A DNA stretch of 35,142 nucleotides from Treponema sp. (GCA_017421145.1 JAFOTA010000041.1:1-35142), one strand, 5' to 3'; shown: positions 23,357-31,688, counted from the first letter of the stretch. Notes: generated from the letters alone by a model not told the origin. Program-made: numbers and translations.

Positions 23357-24906
23357 GAAAAATTTCAAAGTCAGTTTTCGCCATGCTTTTCGCAAGTCCG
23401 TTGGTTTTCGCGCAGACGGCAGAACGCTATTCGGACAACAACATCGAATATCCGTCTTTTATCACGGATGTGAACCTCGGTGACGAATACACGTTCAATC
23501 CGGAAGATTTCGTGCTTGAAACGTTCGAAGTCCCGGAATTCAACGGTGAGTACAACTTCAATGAAGATCTTTCTGCAACGGCGGCAAACGTGGATGAAAT
23601 ACTCCCGCAAGTCAACCCGGCAGAATCACTCGTGCTCACGTCATCATCTGGAAGCGGGCTTGAAACGTTCGAACCGGAAGACCTCCAGACACCGTCAAGA
23701 AGCATAAAGATAGCGCAGAACCAGTACCTCGACGTAGAATATCCGGGCAAAGGATGGATATATCTCGGTGAAACGGACAACACCACCCTCATGAGATATT
23801 TCGGCCACACGCTTTCATCGGACACTACTTTTACGCTCAGGGCAAAATCAAAGGGAACGGCACTGCTCCACTTCTATAAAATCGATCCGCTCACAGGAAC
23901 CGCAATAAACGACTACCTCGAAGTAATCATCGCAGGAAAGACCACGAGCGAAGTCCATGCCGTGGCACCAAGCTACAAGGAAAAAGTTCCGGCCGGACAG
24001 AGAAAGAAAGCCGAAACAAAGCAGGAACAGGCAGAAGATGAAGAAGATGAGGAAGATTTGACCGAAGAAGAAGAAAGCATAGAAGCGGTCACGGTGGAAA
24101 CATATCCTCAGAAAAAGGATGAAACAAGCGTCATAGCAGAAGAAAAAGAAACCAAGACAGAGGAATCAAAAACCAGCCGGTCTGAATCAAAGGCTCAAGG
24201 CTCAACTACGGCTTCGACCGGAACACAGCAAAAACCTGCTTCAAACGCATCATCAGGCGCAAAGACACAAGGCACAGGAACGGCATCAACCGGAACACAG
24301 CAAAAATCTGCATCATCTGAGTCAACGACACAGCAGAAATCAAATGCAGGATCAAGCTCCGGCACAGCTGGCGCAGGAAAATCAAGCTCTGCGTCTACCG
24401 GCACTGCATCAAACGCATCATCAGGCACAAAGACGCAAGGCTCATCAACTGCTTCAGCAGGAACTCAGCAAAAATCTGCATCAACTGCAACAACAACACA
24501 GCAGAAATCAAATGCAGGATCAAGCACAGGCACAAACAGCGCAGGAAAATCTGCATCCAATACAGCGGGCACACAGCAGAAATCAAACGCATCTTCCAAG
24601 AACACGACCGTAACATCAACGGCAGACGACGAGCTTCTTGCAAAGGCGCAGAAAGCATACAACTCAGGCTCCTACGCAGAATGCCTTGATTATCTCACGG
24701 AATTCTTCAACAATGCCGTGACGAAGATTGACGAAGCCCTCTATCTTCAGGGACTTGCCCTCGAAGCACCGTCAAGCTCAAGGAACATAAAGGCAGCCCT
24801 GGACACATACGAGACGCTCGTAAAAGGCTATCCGCAGAGCAAAAAATGGAACGCCGCAAACGAAAGGGTGATTTACATCAAGCGTTTCTATTTTAACATA
24901 AGGTAA
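23353..24906 (+). CDS. exported repeat-rich protein with C-terminal TPR-like domain
   Basis: A 517-residue protein with a signal peptide (MRKISKSVFAMLFASPLVFA, cut near QTA). Residues 20-215 are a mostly beta region with sequence such as KGWIYLGETDNTTLMRYFG. Residues 216-275 are strongly acidic. Residues 276-420 are a low-complexity Ser/Thr/Gln/Ala/Gly/Lys repeat with a 56-residue unit. Residues 425-517 hold helical pairs typical of TPR-like or YbgF-like domains (LLAKAQKAYNSGSYAECLDY, AALDTYETLVKGYPQSKKW). Probably a periplasmic or envelope scaffold. It overlaps the 22988 gene by 4 nt. Not recognised by name. Confidence 0.75.
   Translation: MRKISKSVFAMLFASPLVFAQTAERYSDNNIEYPSFITDVNLGDEYTFNPEDFVLETFEVPEFNGEYNFNEDLSATAANVDEILPQVNPAESLVLTSSSGSGLETFEPEDLQTPSRSIKIAQNQYLDVEYPGKGWIYLGETDNTTLMRYFGHTLSSDTTFTLRAKSKGTALLHFYKIDPLTGTAINDYLEVIIAGKTTSEVHAVAPSYKEKVPAGQRKKAETKQEQAEDEEDEEDLTEEEESIEAVTVETYPQKKDETSVIAEEKETKTEESKTSRSESKAQGSTTASTGTQQKPASNASSGAKTQGTGTASTGTQQKSASSESTTQQKSNAGSSSGTAGAGKSSSASTGTASNASSGTKTQGSSTASAGTQQKSASTATTTQQKSNAGSSTGTNSAGKSASNTAGTQQKSNASSKNTTVTSTADDELLAKAQKAYNSGSYAECLDYLTEFFNNAVTKIDEALYLQGLALEAPSSSRNIKAALDTYETLVKGYPQSKKWNAANERVIYIKRFYFNIR
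24241..24600 (+). repeat. 168-bp tandem repeat inside the exported protein gene
   Basis: The unit begins at TCAAACGCATC and recurs at 24241, 24409 (168 bp later) and, shortened, at 24583 (174 bp later). Units encode SNASSG-KTQG-TAS-GTQQKSAS blocks. All lengths are multiples of three, so the frame is kept. Smaller sub-repeats (ACACAGCAGAAATCAAA-type) lie inside. Confidence 0.85.
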
Positions 24907-24909
24907 CAC

Positions 24910-24950
24910 AAGGAACGGCTGATTCAATACGAATCATTCAGCTCTTCCTT
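24910..24950 (+). promoter_or_regulatory. hairpin in front of the serS ribosome site
   Basis: GATTC/GAATC (24921-24925, 24931-24935), GCT/AGC (24918-24920, 24940-24942) and AAGGA/TCCTT (24910-24914, 24946-24950) form an imperfect stem that ends right at the ribosome site AGGAGA (24951-24956). It has no T-run. It could modulate serS translation; no T-box features are seen. Confidence 0.3.
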
Positions 24951-24961
24951 AGGAGAAATAT

Positions 24962-26296
24962 ATGCTAGACAACAGATTTATAAAGGAAAATCTTCAGGCG
25001 GTCAAAGAAAACATAAAGAACCGTAACATGACCGCTGATGCCGATTTGGTGGTTTCGCTCTATGACCAGCGCACGGCTGCGGTAACGGAGCTTAATGGAT
25101 GGCAGCAGAAACGCAACGAAAATGCAGCTGCAATGAAACAAAAGCTTGACCCCGAAACAAGGCAGAAATATATCGACGAAGGAAAGCAGATCAAAGACAA
25201 AATCTCGGAGCTTGAAGCAAACCTTTCCGACATTGAGGCACGTCTTGACGAAGCTGCACGTCAGATTCCTAACATGGCCCATCCTGACGTACCGATCGGA
25301 AAAGTCGATACGGAAAACCTTGAGGTTAAAAAAGTAGGCACGCCAAGAAAATTCGATTTCAAGCCGAAAGATCATGTGGAGCTTGGAGAATCGCTTGACC
25401 TCATTGATTTTGACCGCGGAACGAAAGTCTCAGGCCCTAAATTCTACTATCTTAAAAACGAAGCCGTTTTCCTTGAAGAAGCACTTATCATGTATGCTCT
25501 GAACATACTCAGAAAGCATAACTTCACGACTTTCATCACACCGGACGTGGCAAAGGAAGAAATCCTCAAGGGCATAGGATTCAACCCGCGCGGAAACGAA
25601 AGCAACGTATATGCAATCGAAGAAGAAGGAACATGTCTTGTTGCAACCGCAGAAATCACTTTGGGCGGTTTCCATTCAGGCGAAATCCTGGACAAGTCAA
25701 AGCTTCCTTTGTTCTATTGCGGACTTTCACACTGTTTCAGGCGTGAAGCAGGTGCGGCAGGACATTTCAGCAAGGGACTTTACCGCGTGCATCAGTTCGA
25801 CAAGGTTGAGATGTTCGTATACTGCACTCCGGAACAGAGCGATGAAATCCATGAAAAGCTCAGGCTCATTGAAGAGGAGATTTTCACAGGGCTGGGCATT
25901 CCGTTCAGGGTCGTAGATACATGTACCGGAGACCTCGGAGCACCGGCATACCGCAAGTGGGATCTTGAAGCATGGATGCCAGGACGCGCGGACGAAGAAC
26001 ACCCGGAAGGCGACTATGGTGAAGTCACTTCCACATCAAACTGCACGGACTATCAGGCAAGAAGGCTGAACGTAAAGTACCATGACGATGACGGAAAGAA
26101 CAAATTCGTCCACATGCTCAACGGAACGGCCATCGCAGTAGGAAGGGCAATGCTCGCGATACTCGAAAACTACCAGAATGCAGACGGCTCAATCACAGTG
26201 CCGGATGCATTGGTTCCATTCTGCGGCTTCGACAAAATCGGACCGAAATCAGAATGCAGCTCACCTGTATACGTACCGAGCAAGACAAAAAAATAA
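24962..26296 (+). CDS. serS: seryl-tRNA synthetase
   Basis: A 444-residue class II synthetase. The N-terminal coiled-coil tRNA-binding arm (about 1-110) starts MLDNRFIKENLQAVKENIKN. The catalytic part has motif 2 around HCFRREAGAAG and motif 3 around GTAIAVGRAMLAILE, both normal for SerRS. It charges tRNA-Ser with serine in the cytosol. AGGAGA ribosome site upstream of the ATG at 24962. It ends before a strong terminator shared with the convergent gene. Confidence 0.97.
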   Translation: MLDNRFIKENLQAVKENIKNRNMTADADLVVSLYDQRTAAVTELNGWQQKRNENAAAMKQKLDPETRQKYIDEGKQIKDKISELEANLSDIEARLDEAARQIPNMAHPDVPIGKVDTENLEVKKVGTPRKFDFKPKDHVELGESLDLIDFDRGTKVSGPKFYYLKNEAVFLEEALIMYALNILRKHNFTTFITPDVAKEEILKGIGFNPRGNESNVYAIEEEGTCLVATAEITLGGFHSGEILDKSKLPLFYCGLSHCFRREAGAAGHFSKGLYRVHQFDKVEMFVYCTPEQSDEIHEKLRLIEEEIFTGLGIPFRVVDTCTGDLGAPAYRKWDLEAWMPGRADEEHPEGDYGEVTSTSNCTDYQARRLNVKYHDDDGKNKFVHMLNGTAIAVGRAMLAILENYQNADGSITVPDALVPFCGFDKIGPKSECSSPVYVPSKTKK

Positions 26297-26302
26297 ATGC
26301 AT

Positions 26303-26352
26303 AAAAAACCGCCGTTGCAACCGGATTTCAAAATTGCAATGGCGGCTTATTT
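26303..26352. terminator. bidirectional terminator between serS and the 26347 gene
   Basis: CCGCCGTTGCAA (26309-26320) pairs with TTGCAATGGCGG (26334-26345), twelve pairs with one wobble. On the minus strand it is followed by T6 (26308-26303); on the plus strand by a weaker T-rich stretch. The minus-strand gene stops right at its edge. Confidence 0.85.
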
Positions 26353-27132
26353 TATAAACTTTGATATACCTTCCGAAAGAAAACGCTTGTCTTCAAGCCT
26401 GCAATCTTTAAGCGAAAGAACGCAGCATCTTTTTCCTTCCCTTTCAACGCATCCCGCCACGGAGCATGTAACGTTCACGCTGCGCCTTATGACCGGTGAA
26501 AGCTCGAAATCCAGCGAAACGGAACAAATGCCGCCTTTTGAAAAAGGATATGATGAAGTCCTGTCACCGAAAACGAGCTTGGTTCCGCTTATGTGAAGAA
26601 TGTCAAGCGGAGGCCTTAGTCCCTCACCAGAAGGCTCGAAATCGGTTTCAAGGTATTTTTTCATGTTGCGCTCGGCAGGTTCAAGAACGTCGTATGATTC
26701 AGGAACAAAGATTTTCATGACGACCTGCGAATTCCCGGCCTTATATGACACGCTTCCCGAAACCGAAACAAGTTTTTTTTCAGCGGAAGATTCAATCCTG
26801 CTTATTTTTTCTGGAACGGCACATTCGGCAAAATTTTGGACGGCTTTCAAATCTACCGCGCAGAAACACCCCTTTCCGTTCAGATAAAAGAACATGACGA
26901 AACGCTTTGCACGTGCAGATTTTTCAAGGGGCGGAAATCTCCTGAAGAAAATTTTCCCGGATTTTATTTCCATTTCAGAAGAAAGCAACTGGAATGCAGA
27001 TTTTTTTTCAAAGCTTCCCGAACGTTCACCACCGGAAGGCAGATCCTTAAGATAAACGGGAACTCCTGAATCTACGAGAGTCTTGAAGAAAATCTCCCGG
27101 CCTACAGAAGAAAGCTCCTCAATCTCACTCAC
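26347..27132 (-). CDS. divergent PilZ-like two-domain protein
   Basis: A 261-residue soluble protein without a clear name. The C-terminal part (about 170-261) follows the PilZ strand order: LDILHISGTKLVF in the place of the DxSxxG strand, then a GICSVSLDFEL strand, VTCSVAGCV, and a final helix LSEGISKFI. The N-terminal part (about 50-150) resembles a YcgR-N-type beta domain (KRFVMFFYLNGKGCFCAVDL). The RxxxR motif needed for c-di-GMP is not visible, so it may not bind the ligand. GTG start at 27132 overlaps the lipoprotein end by 8 nt, hence coupled translation. The PilZ reading is inference from pattern, not a firm match. Confidence 0.6.
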   Translation of the reverse strand: MSEIEELSSVGREIFFKTLVDSGVPVYLKDLPSGGERSGSFEKKSAFQLLSSEMEIKSGKIFFRRFPPLEKSARAKRFVMFFYLNGKGCFCAVDLKAVQNFAECAVPEKISRIESSAEKKLVSVSGSVSYKAGNSQVVMKIFVPESYDVLEPAERNMKKYLETDFEPSGEGLRPPLDILHISGTKLVFGDRTSSYPFSKGGICSVSLDFELSPVIRRSVNVTCSVAGCVEREGKRCCVLSLKDCRLEDKRFLSEGISKFIK

Positions 27133-27763
27133 TTTCCGGTTCCTCTTCCTTTTCTTCCGTCAAAAACTCCAGCGAAATGATTTTGAATGATTTTTCCGGG
27201 CTTAGGTAAACAGAAACGTCCTTATACGCGCCGTCTTTTTGGAAAAACCTCACGGGACACTGGACTATGGTGTCGGAAATGAACGGTTCTCCCAGCACGA
27301 AACTTGAAAAACGCGCCTTTTCCCTGTTCATGTCATAATTGAAGATTACAAGCGAATAGATCGATGAAGGATCCATAAAATAATCCGCGGATTTTCTTTC
27401 CACTACCGCATTGCAGAATCCGGTCAGGTTTGAGCGTGCGGCATCATTCAGTGCGCTTGTGTTGAGGACAGGAAAATTCTTCAGCGAAGGATAGACAGGC
27501 TCATAAAGATCTTCCGCACCGGATGCAAAAGCGTTCATGGGATTTGCCGTAATGCTCCTGCTGATTCCTTCGGCTCCGAACGTGCTTCCCGACAATATGG
27601 AACCATCAATGTCGCGTGTCCAGTAAGTCTTTTCGGAAATCTGCATGACGGTTTTTCTGATCGTGTCCACGTTGTATTCCTGATAGTATTCCTCGCTTAT
27701 GGAACAAGAAAAGAGAAAAAAAGAGAAAAATAACGCCAATGCACTAAAAGAGGATTTTCTCAA
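27125..27763 (-). CDS. predicted lipoprotein of unknown function
   Basis: A 212-residue protein starting MRKSSFSALALFFSFFLFSC, a lipoprotein signal with lipobox LFSC. I chose the TTG at 27763 since it gives the standard signal and has GGAAGG 6 nt upstream; a TTG at 27790 would add nine residues. The mature part is mixed alpha/beta, with no motif I recognise. It lies in a string with lnt, whose product adds the third acyl chain to lipoproteins. It probably sits on the periplasmic face of a membrane. Confidence 0.75.
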   Translation of the reverse strand: MRKSSFSALALFFSFFLFSCSISEEYYQEYNVDTIRKTVMQISEKTYWTRDIDGSILSGSTFGAEGISRSITANPMNAFASGAEDLYEPVYPSLKNFPVLNTSALNDAARSNLTGFCNAVVERKSADYFMDPSSIYSLVIFNYDMNREKARFSSFVLGEPFISDTIVQCPVRFFQKDGAYKDVSVYLSPEKSFKIISLEFLTEEKEEEPESE

Positions 27764-27791
27764 GGCTACCCTTCCCGGAAGATTTTCCAAT

Positions 27792-28208
27792 CTACAGATC
27801 AGCGTCCGGATTTTTCATTACGATGGCATTCTTGTATTCCACTGATGCCACCGAGAAAATGTTAACGTCAGGCATGTTGTCTATCATCGATACCTGGCCT
27901 TCGAATTCAACGTTGTCGGCAATCCTGAGGTTCGTCGTCCTGATGTCTCCCTTGACCTTGCTTCCACGGCACAGCTCCACGCGTTCAGTGGCTTCAAGAT
28001 CACCGGTCACCATTCCGTAAACAACTATTGACCTTGCGCTCATCTTGTCGCAGATGCACACGGCCGTCCTGTCTATTTCCAATGCACCGGTCGCATCGAT
28101 CGTTCCGTTGAAACGTCCGGTAATAACGAGATTGTCAGTAAAATTAAGTACACCGTCAAATTCGGTTTCCTGACCAAAAACCGTCATGTTCAAAAGTTCG
28201 TTTGCCAT
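27792..28208 (-). CDS. bactofilin (polymer-forming cytoskeletal protein)
   Basis: A 138-residue protein with the short repeating beta-helix strands of bactofilins: DGVLNFTDNLVITGRFNGTI, ALEIDRTAVCICDKM, IVVYGMVTGDL, RVELCRGSKVKGDI, LRIADNVEFEGQV. Bactofilins assemble into filaments that guide cell shape or anchor envelope machinery; in spirochaetes roles in helical shape are plausible. The cysteines are not in CxxC pairs. It starts 9 nt after lnt ends, and the lipoprotein follows. Confidence 0.9.
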   Translation of the reverse strand: MANELLNMTVFGQETEFDGVLNFTDNLVITGRFNGTIDATGALEIDRTAVCICDKMSARSIVVYGMVTGDLEATERVELCRGSKVKGDIRTTNLRIADNVEFEGQVSMIDNMPDVNIFSVASVEYKNAIVMKNPDADL

Positions 28209-28217
28209 ATAGCCATT

Positions 28218-29858
28218 CTACTCCATTTCAGCACTGTTTTTCAAGTGAGCGTGCGTTTTGCGCCTTAAAAAAAGAACCGCCCTGAAAACGATCAGGAAAA
28301 CAAGGACCAGGATTTCCAGCAAAGGAAGCCAGTCTCCGAACCTGTTGTAGATCGTCGGGCTGTAATTTTCAGGAACGTTGATTTCCGCGCATGAATAATT
28401 CCTTGCAAAATATCTTGTCTTTCCGTAGATCCTTCCGCGTGAGTCAATGAAGCACGTGGCACCGCTTGCAGTAGCCCTTGCAGACGGAACGGCATTTTCC
28501 ACCGACCTGAATACCGCCATTGAAAGATGCTGGGTCTGGCACGGCACGCTCCTTGACCATGAATCGTTCGTAAGGTTGAAAAGGCAGCGCGCACCGTTTT
28601 TTACGAACGACCGGCAGAGGTTTCCGAAACAATCCTCAAAGCAGATCGGAGTTGAAAAAGAAACGCCCCTTTCATTGAAGACCGTATAATCAGAACCCGG
28701 CGTCCAAAGGTGGGTGTCTCCCATCAAAAGCATTTCATAAAGCCTCGGGAATATTTTTTCATAGGGAAAATACTCGGTGAAAGGAACCAGATGGATTTTG
28801 CAGTACAAACCAGGATCGGGAGGATTCACGTTTTCTTTTCGCACGTCAAAAACCAGGGCAGAATTGTAGTCGTCAGGGTATTCTCCGCCGTTGTCAACGC
28901 TCGTCTGGTTTCCGAAAACAAAGCACGCGTCATGCGATGACATGAAATCAATAAGGTCAAGCACCATTCTATGCCGGTTTGCATTGGATTCACTCGCATA
29001 GTTGTATAGGAACGGCGGCACAACGGCTGTTTCCGGCCAGATTATAAAATCAATTCCGGGATTTTCATCCAAAGCAGATTCGGTAAGATTCTTCAAGGCT
29101 GCGACATCACGCTTGTAGACTTCAAATCCGTATTTGTTCGAGTCCGTGTTGTTCTGTATGCATGCGACGGTAGATTTCCTGTACTGTGTTCCGTCGACAT
29201 TCAGCCTGATGGTTCCGTAGCAAAGCGAAAACAAAAAAAGCCCTGAAACCAAGACAAACGGAATCCTTTCGCCTTTGAAAAAATTTGCCGCAGAAAGCCC
29301 GAACGAAAGTTTTTTTTCCTTACGATCAAAAATGCACTCCAAAAAACGTGCAGCAACAGCCGAAAAAGACACGCATAGCAGCGAAACCCACCACACGCCT
29401 CCGATCGAAGCGGACTGAACCATAACAGGAACGTTCCACTGCGTATAGCCGATTATGCCGTATGGATAGCCCAAAAACCCCTTGGTCTTTATGAATTCAT
29501 ATGCAAGCCACACCAAGGCCATGATATAGAACTTTTTTTCAGGATACATGGATTTGGCCGCGCACATTGCCTCAAAAACAAGCGCCATAACGACACCGAA
29601 AGCAGGAACGCCTATGTAGATGGTAAAAGGACTGAATCCTGCAAGCCAATACGAAAAAAGCCCGTATGCCGACGCACCGTACAAAAAACCGTATGCCCAG
29701 GCATTTTTTATCTTTGAGTTTGAAACAACAAAAAAAACAGGTATAAGCGCAATAAAACCAACAGGAGCAAGCCCCTCTTGGAAAATCATGTTGGGATGAG
29801 ATATAAAAAATAAAAATGACGATATCAGAACAAGAAGCAGATTTTTCAGGACAAGCAC
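28218..29858 (-). CDS. lnt: apolipoprotein N-acyltransferase
   Basis: A 546-residue Lnt. The N-terminal part has about six to seven membrane segments; the periplasmic nitrilase-like domain (about 225-500) carries the E-K-C triad: E276 (WPETAVVPP), K354 (YCKIHLVPF) and C406 (TPICFEDCF). A final membrane segment lies near 515-535. Lnt transfers an acyl chain to the N-terminal cysteine of lipoproteins at the inner membrane. It begins with GTG at 29858; the ribosome site is weak (GAAG). Confidence 0.96.
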   Translation of the reverse strand: MLVLKNLLLVLISSFLFFISHPNMIFQEGLAPVGFIALIPVFFVVSNSKIKNAWAYGFLYGASAYGLFSYWLAGFSPFTIYIGVPAFGVVMALVFEAMCAAKSMYPEKKFYIMALVWLAYEFIKTKGFLGYPYGIIGYTQWNVPVMVQSASIGGVWWVSLLCVSFSAVAARFLECIFDRKEKKLSFGLSAANFFKGERIPFVLVSGLFLFSLCYGTIRLNVDGTQYRKSTVACIQNNTDSNKYGFEVYKRDVAALKNLTESALDENPGIDFIIWPETAVVPPFLYNYASESNANRHRMVLDLIDFMSSHDACFVFGNQTSVDNGGEYPDDYNSALVFDVRKENVNPPDPGLYCKIHLVPFTEYFPYEKIFPRLYEMLLMGDTHLWTPGSDYTVFNERGVSFSTPICFEDCFGNLCRSFVKNGARCLFNLTNDSWSRSVPCQTQHLSMAVFRSVENAVPSARATASGATCFIDSRGRIYGKTRYFARNYSCAEINVPENYSPTIYNRFGDWLPLLEILVLVFLIVFRAVLFLRRKTHAHLKNSAEME

Positions 29859-29890
29859 GAAACTATCTTCAAATTTTCAGAAATCAAAAT

Positions 29891-30202
29891 TCAATCTTTC
29901 ACGGCGAGTGCAAGCAGGCTGTTTTTTAAATCCTGACCCGCACGGAAAGCCGCCACATAGTGAGGAGCAACGGATAGAATATCCTCACCAGTTTTCGGAT
30001 TTCTTGCCTTTGAACGCCTTTTGCGCAACCGTGGCTCGAAAGTACCGAAACCGCGCAGCTCTATCGTTTCACCGCTTCCTAGGGAGCGTTTTACTTCTTC
30101 CAAAAGGCGCTCTATGACATCCTGAACCATTTTTCTTTCGTAATTTGTATCTTTGTAAACAGCTTCAACCAAATCATATTTAGTCACTTTCTTTGCAGAC
30201 AT
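29891..30202 (-). CDS. HU/IHF family DNA-binding protein
   Basis: A 103-residue HU-type protein: KYDLVEAVYKDTNYERKMVQ, then the family motif GETIELRGFGTFEPRLRKRR and the beta-arm with ARNPKTGEDI. HU dimers bend DNA and structure the nucleoid. I set the start at ATG 30202 (MSAKKVTKYD), preceded by GGAGG at 5 nt, over an upstream in-frame ATG at 30229. It follows rpsT. Confidence 0.95.
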   Translation of the reverse strand: MSAKKVTKYDLVEAVYKDTNYERKMVQDVIERLLEEVKRSLGSGETIELRGFGTFEPRLRKRRSKARNPKTGEDILSVAPHYVAAFRAGQDLKNSLLALAVKD

Positions 30203-30253
30203 ACAAACCTCCGTCATCACAGAAAACAAAATTCAGGATATCGGTGAAAGATC

Positions 30254-30562
30254 TTATTTTGCTTCTGCTGCAGATGCGTTGAAAGTGACGTTGTACAGCT
30301 TGTACATGCGGCTCTTCTTGCGTGAAGCTGCATTGCGGTGGATTACACCCTTGCGTACTGCTGTATCATATTCTGACTGCAAAGCAACCAATGCTTTCTT
30401 GGCTTCTTCCTGATCTTTCTTCTGCACGGCCGCCACGAATTTCTTTGCGCTTGTGCGGCATGTTGACTTTACAGCCTTATTGCGCAAACGGCGAACTTCA
30501 CTCTGTGCATGTCTTTTTTCTGCAGATGATTTCTTTACTGCAACTTTCTTTTCGTCTGCCAA
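30254..30562 (-). CDS. rpsT: 30S ribosomal protein S20
   Basis: A 102-residue S20, rich in lysine and alanine: SAEKRHAQSEVRRLRNKAVKS, then KGVIHRNAASRKKSRM near the end, the family signature. It binds 16S rRNA. It starts with TTG at 30562, with GGAGG (30574-30570) 7 nt upstream, giving the expected MADEKK start; the next in-frame ATG upstream (30589) lies before that ribosome site. In E. coli rpsT also begins with UUG and is autoregulated through it. A hairpin lies 60-100 nt upstream. Confidence 0.95.
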   Translation of the reverse strand: MADEKKVAVKKSSAEKRHAQSEVRRLRNKAVKSTCRTSAKKFVAAVQKKDQEEAKKALVALQSEYDTAVRKGVIHRNAASRKKSRMYKLYNVTFNASAAEAK

Positions 30563-30624
30563 AGTATTACCTCCAAAATGGATATCCAATCCACTCGATT
30601 GAATGAAAAATTAATAATCAAATA

Positions 30625-30660
30625 TTCAGCTGCTTTATGGATGAAAACAGCAGAGCTGAA
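30625..30660 (-). terminator. hairpin between the zinc-ribbon gene and rpsT
   Basis: TTCAG/CTGAA and CTGCT/AGCAG form a ten-pair stem with a two-base bulge, followed on the minus strand by an AT-rich run ending in T5. It is either a weak terminator of the zinc-ribbon gene or a leader element of rpsT. Confidence 0.45.
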
Positions 30661-30675
30661 AAATTGCAAGGCTCC

Positions 30676-30852
30676 TTATTTGTTGAAGTCTTTAGGACGT
30701 CTCTCGACACGCTTGCACTTCTGGCACTCCGCCAGATTTCTAAGTCTGCCTTTTTCGAACATTGTCTTCATGATAATTTCACCGCCACAATCCGGGCAGA
30801 AAAATTTCTGAGTCGCAACCGTTGTACGAGAGTTCTTACTGGTTCCAGCCAT
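30676..30852 (-). CDS. 58-residue zinc-ribbon protein
   Basis: A small basic protein (58 residues) with two CxxC knuckles: CPDC at 19-22 and CQKC at 43-46, between MAGTSKNSRTTVATQKFF and KRVERRPKDFNK. It begins with ATG 30852, preceded by GGAGG at 6 nt, and a promoter lies upstream. This resembles small ribosome- or RNA-linked zinc ribbons, but I do not match it to L31, L33 or another named ribosomal protein. Its place before rpsT favours a translation role. It looks expressed and real: normal start, clean zinc motifs, good promoter. Confidence 0.85.
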   Translation of the reverse strand: MAGTSKNSRTTVATQKFFCPDCGGEIIMKTMFEKGRLRNLAECQKCKRVERRPKDFNK

Positions 30853-30886
30853 GATCTTCCTCCATCAGTAAATTTGGTATATCGAT

Positions 30887-30914
30887 ATTACACAATTTTA
30901 TCAATAATTGTCAA
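30887..30914 (-). promoter_or_regulatory. promoter of the zinc-ribbon gene and likely rpsT
   Basis: On the minus strand TTGACA (30914-30909), 16-nt spacer, TGTAAT (30892-30887). It begins 10 nt after the plsC stop codon. Confidence 0.65.
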
Positions 30915-30923
30915 GTTGGTGAA

Positions 30924-31688
30924 TCACGCCACGGGGGTGTTTTTTGGAAGTTTTCTCCACTCGTCGAGCTGATTCTGTATAAGACTCCTGCTTTCCTCAA
31001 GGATTTTCTTCTCATCGTCCTTGGTAAGAGGCGGATCGTAAACTTTGAGTACTTTCACGCGGTACTCACCCTTTCTCAGGTTTTTCAATATGTCGGTGAG
31101 CCTTGAAAGCTTGTAGCCACCGTCAAGCGCGCACACTGCTACAGGAATCCGGGCGTTTTCAACGATTCTCCTGAATCCTGCGGAATAGAACTGTCCTAGA
31201 TTACCGTCACGGCTTCTCGTTCCTTCCGGGAAAATAACGGGAATCTGATTTTTTTCTACGGCACGCTTTGCGAATTTCTGCAATCTCCTCATGGCTACCG
31301 CGGGGCTTCCCTTCCTTGGAATAAAGCAGTGTCCCTGGGTTCTGAGCATTTTTCCGACCATAGGAGCCTTTCCGAGAGTGTCCTTTGCAACGAAACGCAC
31401 CTCACGGCCTGCAAAATAATAAAGGTAAACCACTATATCCACGAGGCTCTGGTGATTGGACAAAACCAAAAACTGCTCAGGCAGCCCCTTCTTGGACTCC
31501 TTGTCACCGGCAAAAGAAAATCCCCTGTAGAGCTTCAGGATTGCAAAAAAAAGCCTTGCAGAACGCGTGGTGATGTAGTTCGACCAGAACAACGCAATCT
31601 TATGGCTCACGGGATACGCAAACACAAGCATCAGCGTCGGAAAAACGAGCATACCGACCAGACAGACAATCGTAATGAATGTAAGCAT
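30924..31688 (-). CDS. plsC: 1-acyl-sn-glycerol-3-phosphate acyltransferase (PlsC-like)
   Basis: A 254-residue acyltransferase. An N-terminal membrane segment (about 5-25) precedes the catalytic H-x4-D motif NHQSLVD (H79, D84) and the glycerol-phosphate motif FPEGTRS (153-159). It makes phosphatidic acid at the inner membrane; other family members use different acyl acceptors, so the exact substrate is inferred. The ATG at 31688 has no ribosome site, and a good promoter ends 8 nt before it, so the mRNA is probably (nearly) leaderless. Confidence 0.9.
   Translation of the reverse strand: MLTFITIVCLVGMLVFPTLMLVFAYPVSHKIALFWSNYITTRSARLFFAILKLYRGFSFAGDKESKKGLPEQFLVLSNHQSLVDIVVYLYYFAGREVRFVAKDTLGKAPMVGKMLRTQGHCFIPRKGSPAVAMRRLQKFAKRAVEKNQIPVIFPEGTRSRDGNLGQFYSAGFRRIVENARIPVAVCALDGGYKLSRLTDILKNLRKGEYRVKVLKVYDPPLTKDDEKKILEESRSLIQNQLDEWRKLPKNTPVA

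Noticed and set aside
24241..24600. CRISPR array
   Set aside because: The repeat is 168 bp, in frame inside a gene, and lacks short repeats with unique spacers.
24910..24950. T-box riboswitch in front of serS
   Set aside because: No T-box sequence, no specifier loop and too short a leader are visible.
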